Shown here piece by piece: positions 61,411-64,000 of a stretch of 64,000 nt of DNA (position 1 is the first letter of the stretch; the number at the start of each line of letters is the position of its first letter). Both the position numbers and the translations under genes were made by a program. A model generated the notes under the pieces. That model had not been told where the DNA came from. It worked only from the letters and a program-made list of their open reading frames with translations, and searched no databases. Source of the stretch: Epiperipatus broadwayi (lineage: Eukaryota; Onychophora; Udeonychophora; Euonychophora; Peripatidae); contig JAQFVV010000012.1 of NCBI GenBank assembly GCA_028023455.1, positions 7,972,499 to 8,036,498 of the forward strand, read 5' to 3'.

Positions 61411-62117
61411 TCATTTGCTGGATTTGTTTTTCAACCTTGGCCTGATATTGGAATGGTATAGGGTATGTTTTGGATTGGGAAATTTTTTTCTTTTCAACCT
61501 AATGTGGTGGCAATATCTTTCTATGACCCCTGGTATCTTGGGAAAAAACCCTTGGTGTTCAGTCAATAGCATTCTTAACTTTTCCCTTTCCTCTAATTTA
61601 TCACACCCTGCCTGTTCTATTTTCTCCTCTATGGATATTGTCTCTTTACCAGTCTCCAAATACATAGCTGAGCTACTGGTTTGTGCCTGTTCCACCTGCA
61701 TTTCTTTGCCTACCCTATACATTGTGACTTCCCCAGCCTCAAAGTCAATGACAATTATGTTGGTTTAAAAAATCTGCCGCCAGTACCATGTCTTGTAACA
61801 ACCCTTGCATAACCAAGAATGCATGTCCCAATGTCAATGATCCTCAGCTGATTTCACACCATATCTGAAGTCTTTCCATGAGAGTCCTGCCATTTTCCAA
61901 AAAACATTTGCAAAGGTTTCATGGGCAACCTCTGGCAGACATGACCCAGTGTCTCCATCTTGGCTATCCACTCTTTGGGCCCAAAAGAAAGCTGACTACC
62001 TGTATCCACCAAGGCCATTGCTTGACCCTTATCAATAACTATGGTTGTCATGGGGTACGATCTGGCATTTACCTTTGCTTCCACTTCCTCAACTGCCTCC
62101 CTAATTGTACCCATCAT
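61411..62117 (-). pseudogene. pol (PR): Second Ty3/gypsy element: aspartic protease and linker
   Basis: Minus-strand frame 62117-61854 contains SYPMTTIVIDKGQAMALVDT followed by GSQLS, the retropepsin D-T-G-S active site. The protein is cut by a frameshift before the flap-distal part. Frame 61722-61411 carries the protease-RT linker (LLTEHQGFFPKIPGVIERYC), equivalent to the DYDTIFSDTPGIIKGY block of the first element. Confidence 0.82.
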
Positions 62118-62139
62118 CTTTCCTTTTTTTCCCTCACTT

Positions 62140-64000
62140 TATTTACTATGGGTGTTTGTTTTAGGGAATTGGTCATTGGCACCCTCTGTAGTTTAATGGC
62201 CTGCCTTTAGGGATTGTTCTAACCTGAGCACTATCTCTGGATATTATCTCTAACTCTCTTGCAAACCTATTGCCCCTTATACTAATGGCTTGACACCGAG
62301 ATTCTACTCATTTTTTCGGGTGGATCTTTATGGATGGGAGTGTAATCCACTGCAGTTAAGAATTCAGCCATTTCCTCTACCATCCTGATCCTACACCCTA
62401 CCATCATCTGTTGAACATGTTCTGGTATATTTTGTTGGATTGTTCTGATTATCTGGGTCTCCATGAAAGGAAACGCATTCAGGTATCTCAGGCGAGCTAA
62501 CCTGGCACATAAAGAACTGGGTGTGAGTTTCCTTTGCCATGGACCCATAGTGCTCCCTTAGTATGGCATGGTAGATACCATCTTGGTGCTCCTGGCTCCA
62601 AAAGGTCTTAAATAATGTTGTTACATACTGCTCAAATGACCTGGGTTTTTCTTTATAACTCTCTCACTATGATTGTGCATATCCATGGAGGTAATGAGTG
62701 GCCAATGTTACTTGATCCTGTAGGATGACTTGTTGGAATCTGAACAGTTTCTTTAAACTTTGAATATGTGTTCTCAGGTTTTCCCCTATCTCTCCCTTGA
62801 ACATTTTTACCTGGATGAATTTCGACAAATACACCTGCTGGCTAGTGGCTGACCCTGGCTAAATATTTTCTCCATTCCCCATAATTGCATCTCTACAAAC
62901 CCCACTAAATTTCCTCAATGGATCTGCCGGATCCCAAATACTCTTCCTTGTGTTCTACCCTGACTAAGTTGGAGACTAGTTATATCTGGCCTAACATCCA
63001 ATTGACATCCCTTGGTCATATTCTTTACTTTTGTTTCTGTCTCACTATTTCCTCTTTGTTCATCTCCCTTCCAGTCATTGGCAATATGTGTTCATTTAGA
63101 CTTCCTAATACTGTAATCTCTTTTTTTTTCATTCTCCACTCTCATTATTCTCTCCTATAATCCCTGTAGCTTCTCTATTATTTCTGTTTTCTTTTCCAGG
63201 CCTTATTTTCTATGAGTTTTAACACTTTCCTTTATTTCATCCACTTCCTCTTGCATTTCTTGGCAATACTTGTCCACTCTGCCTATTTCTTTCTCTTGTG
63301 CCTTTCTTTTATTCTTGCCCTCATCTAACCTTTCCTGAATCTGCGTTATTGTACTCTGTAAATACTCCCCTTGCCTATCCATCTCAGCCTTTTGTTTTTC
63401 CACCTTGTCCTCACTTGAACCACATCTCCCTCTATTACACGAATGCTTTTCTGAACTTTCCTTTCATGTGAGGCCAAACTTTTCTTATACTCCTCCTGAG
63501 CCTTAACATAATCTCCCTGGCATTCTAGGGTCAGCTCTTTTATTTTCTTTTCAAGGGTTGTAAACTTATGGTTTATTTTTCGTTTCTCTTCTCGAATATT
63601 TGCTGCATATAACTTATGCTTTCTCCCTTTGCTCTCTTTCTTCCCTTTTTCTTGTCCCTTTGCTTTTCTTCTTCCCTTTCTTTCTTGTCTCTTTGTTTTT
63701 CTTTTTCCTTTTCTTTCTTGTCCCATTGCTTTTCTTTTATTTCTTTTCGTCCCTTTGCTTTTCTTTTTCCCTTTCTTACTTGTCTCTCTTCTCTTTTTCT
63801 TTTTTTAGCCTTCTCCTTTCTTCCTTCTCCACCCTATCTTTTATTTCCTTTTCTTTCTTTTTCTTTCTCTTTATTTCTTTCTCTTTCTTTACTTTCTGCA
63901 TTTCCCTTTCTATCCTTCTTATCCTTTGATCCAAAATATCATTAGAGTATTCCTGTCTGGGTATCAGTCTTTCCGTGTTTTCATCCACCCTACTATCATC
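62140..64000 (-). pseudogene. gag: Second Ty3/gypsy element: Gag with long charged coiled coil (runs off the window)
   Basis: Minus strand. The 5' part (64000 to ~63200) is K/E/R/Q-rich in successive frames (RRIEREMQKVKKEKEIKRKK, then REEKRKINHKFTTLEKKIKE, then YLQSTITQIQERLDEGKNKR), a long coiled coil broken by frameshifts. On the plus strand the same stretch appears as a C/T-rich tract (63600-63930). The Gag core follows around 62950-62282, including CARLARLRYLNAFPFMETQI and IQQNIPEHVQQMMVGCRIRM. No CCHC knuckle is visible before the protease. The element's 5' LTR, if present, lies beyond 64000. Confidence 0.8.

Noticed and set aside
63600-63945. Two 109-codon plus-strand frames rich in S, F and L
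   Set aside because: Shadow of the C/T-rich strand of the minus-strand Gag coiled coil.

Overview
This is a eukaryotic, almost certainly metazoan (invertebrate) nuclear window. It is very AT-rich (by eye about three quarters A+T), full of A/T homopolymers and microsatellites, and dominated by dead transposable elements from many classes. I see no bacterial-style gene clusters, no rRNA, no CRISPR array and no intact single-copy protein gene. I cannot name the species. The two Ty3/gypsy elements look like types common in arthropods and molluscs, but that is weak evidence.

Layout. 0-24 kb: AT-rich non-coding DNA with small elements. These are a 394-bp hAT-type element with a perfect 8-bp target duplication (701-1094), a foldback element (1912-2266), a tRNA-Gly(TCC)-derived short retroposon (3201-3294), a dispersed repeat family (8081-8645 with relatives), a tRNA-like SINE head (14276-14350) and a terminal-inverted-repeat element (about 18839-19717). 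Three GC-richer minus-strand islands (4189-4437, 13569-13922, 20281-20698) read like exon or pseudogene remnants of unknown identity.

24.6-40.1 kb: a nested insertion. A degenerate LINE has an ORF1 zinc knuckle at 24801-24842 and an ORF2 endonuclease and reverse transcriptase from 36074. It is split by a full-length Ty3/gypsy retrotransposon at 25617-35990, which has 2.52-kb LTRs about 2% diverged, a tRNA-Lys-like primer site, Gag, protease, RT, RNase H, integrase and a polypurine tract. Pol is broken by several frameshifts. A second tRNA-Gly retroposon lies near the LINE 3' end, followed by a minus-strand LINE ORF2 C-terminal fragment.

40-60 kb: AT-rich DNA with a second hAT-type element (43638-44095), a very large palindrome of about 3.6 kb whose arms are built from tandem ~180-300 bp units (about 44770-48405), a Penelope-like element fragment with RT and GIY-YIG domains (51938-53012) followed by a pair of ~115-bp direct repeats, and a near-perfect 247-bp foldback (57039-57286).

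60.7-64 kb: a second, older Ty3/gypsy element on the minus strand. It is truncated inside RT at its 3' side and runs off the window at its 5' side. Like the first element, it has a long charged coiled coil in Gag, no visible CCHC knuckle and a D[S/T]G protease.
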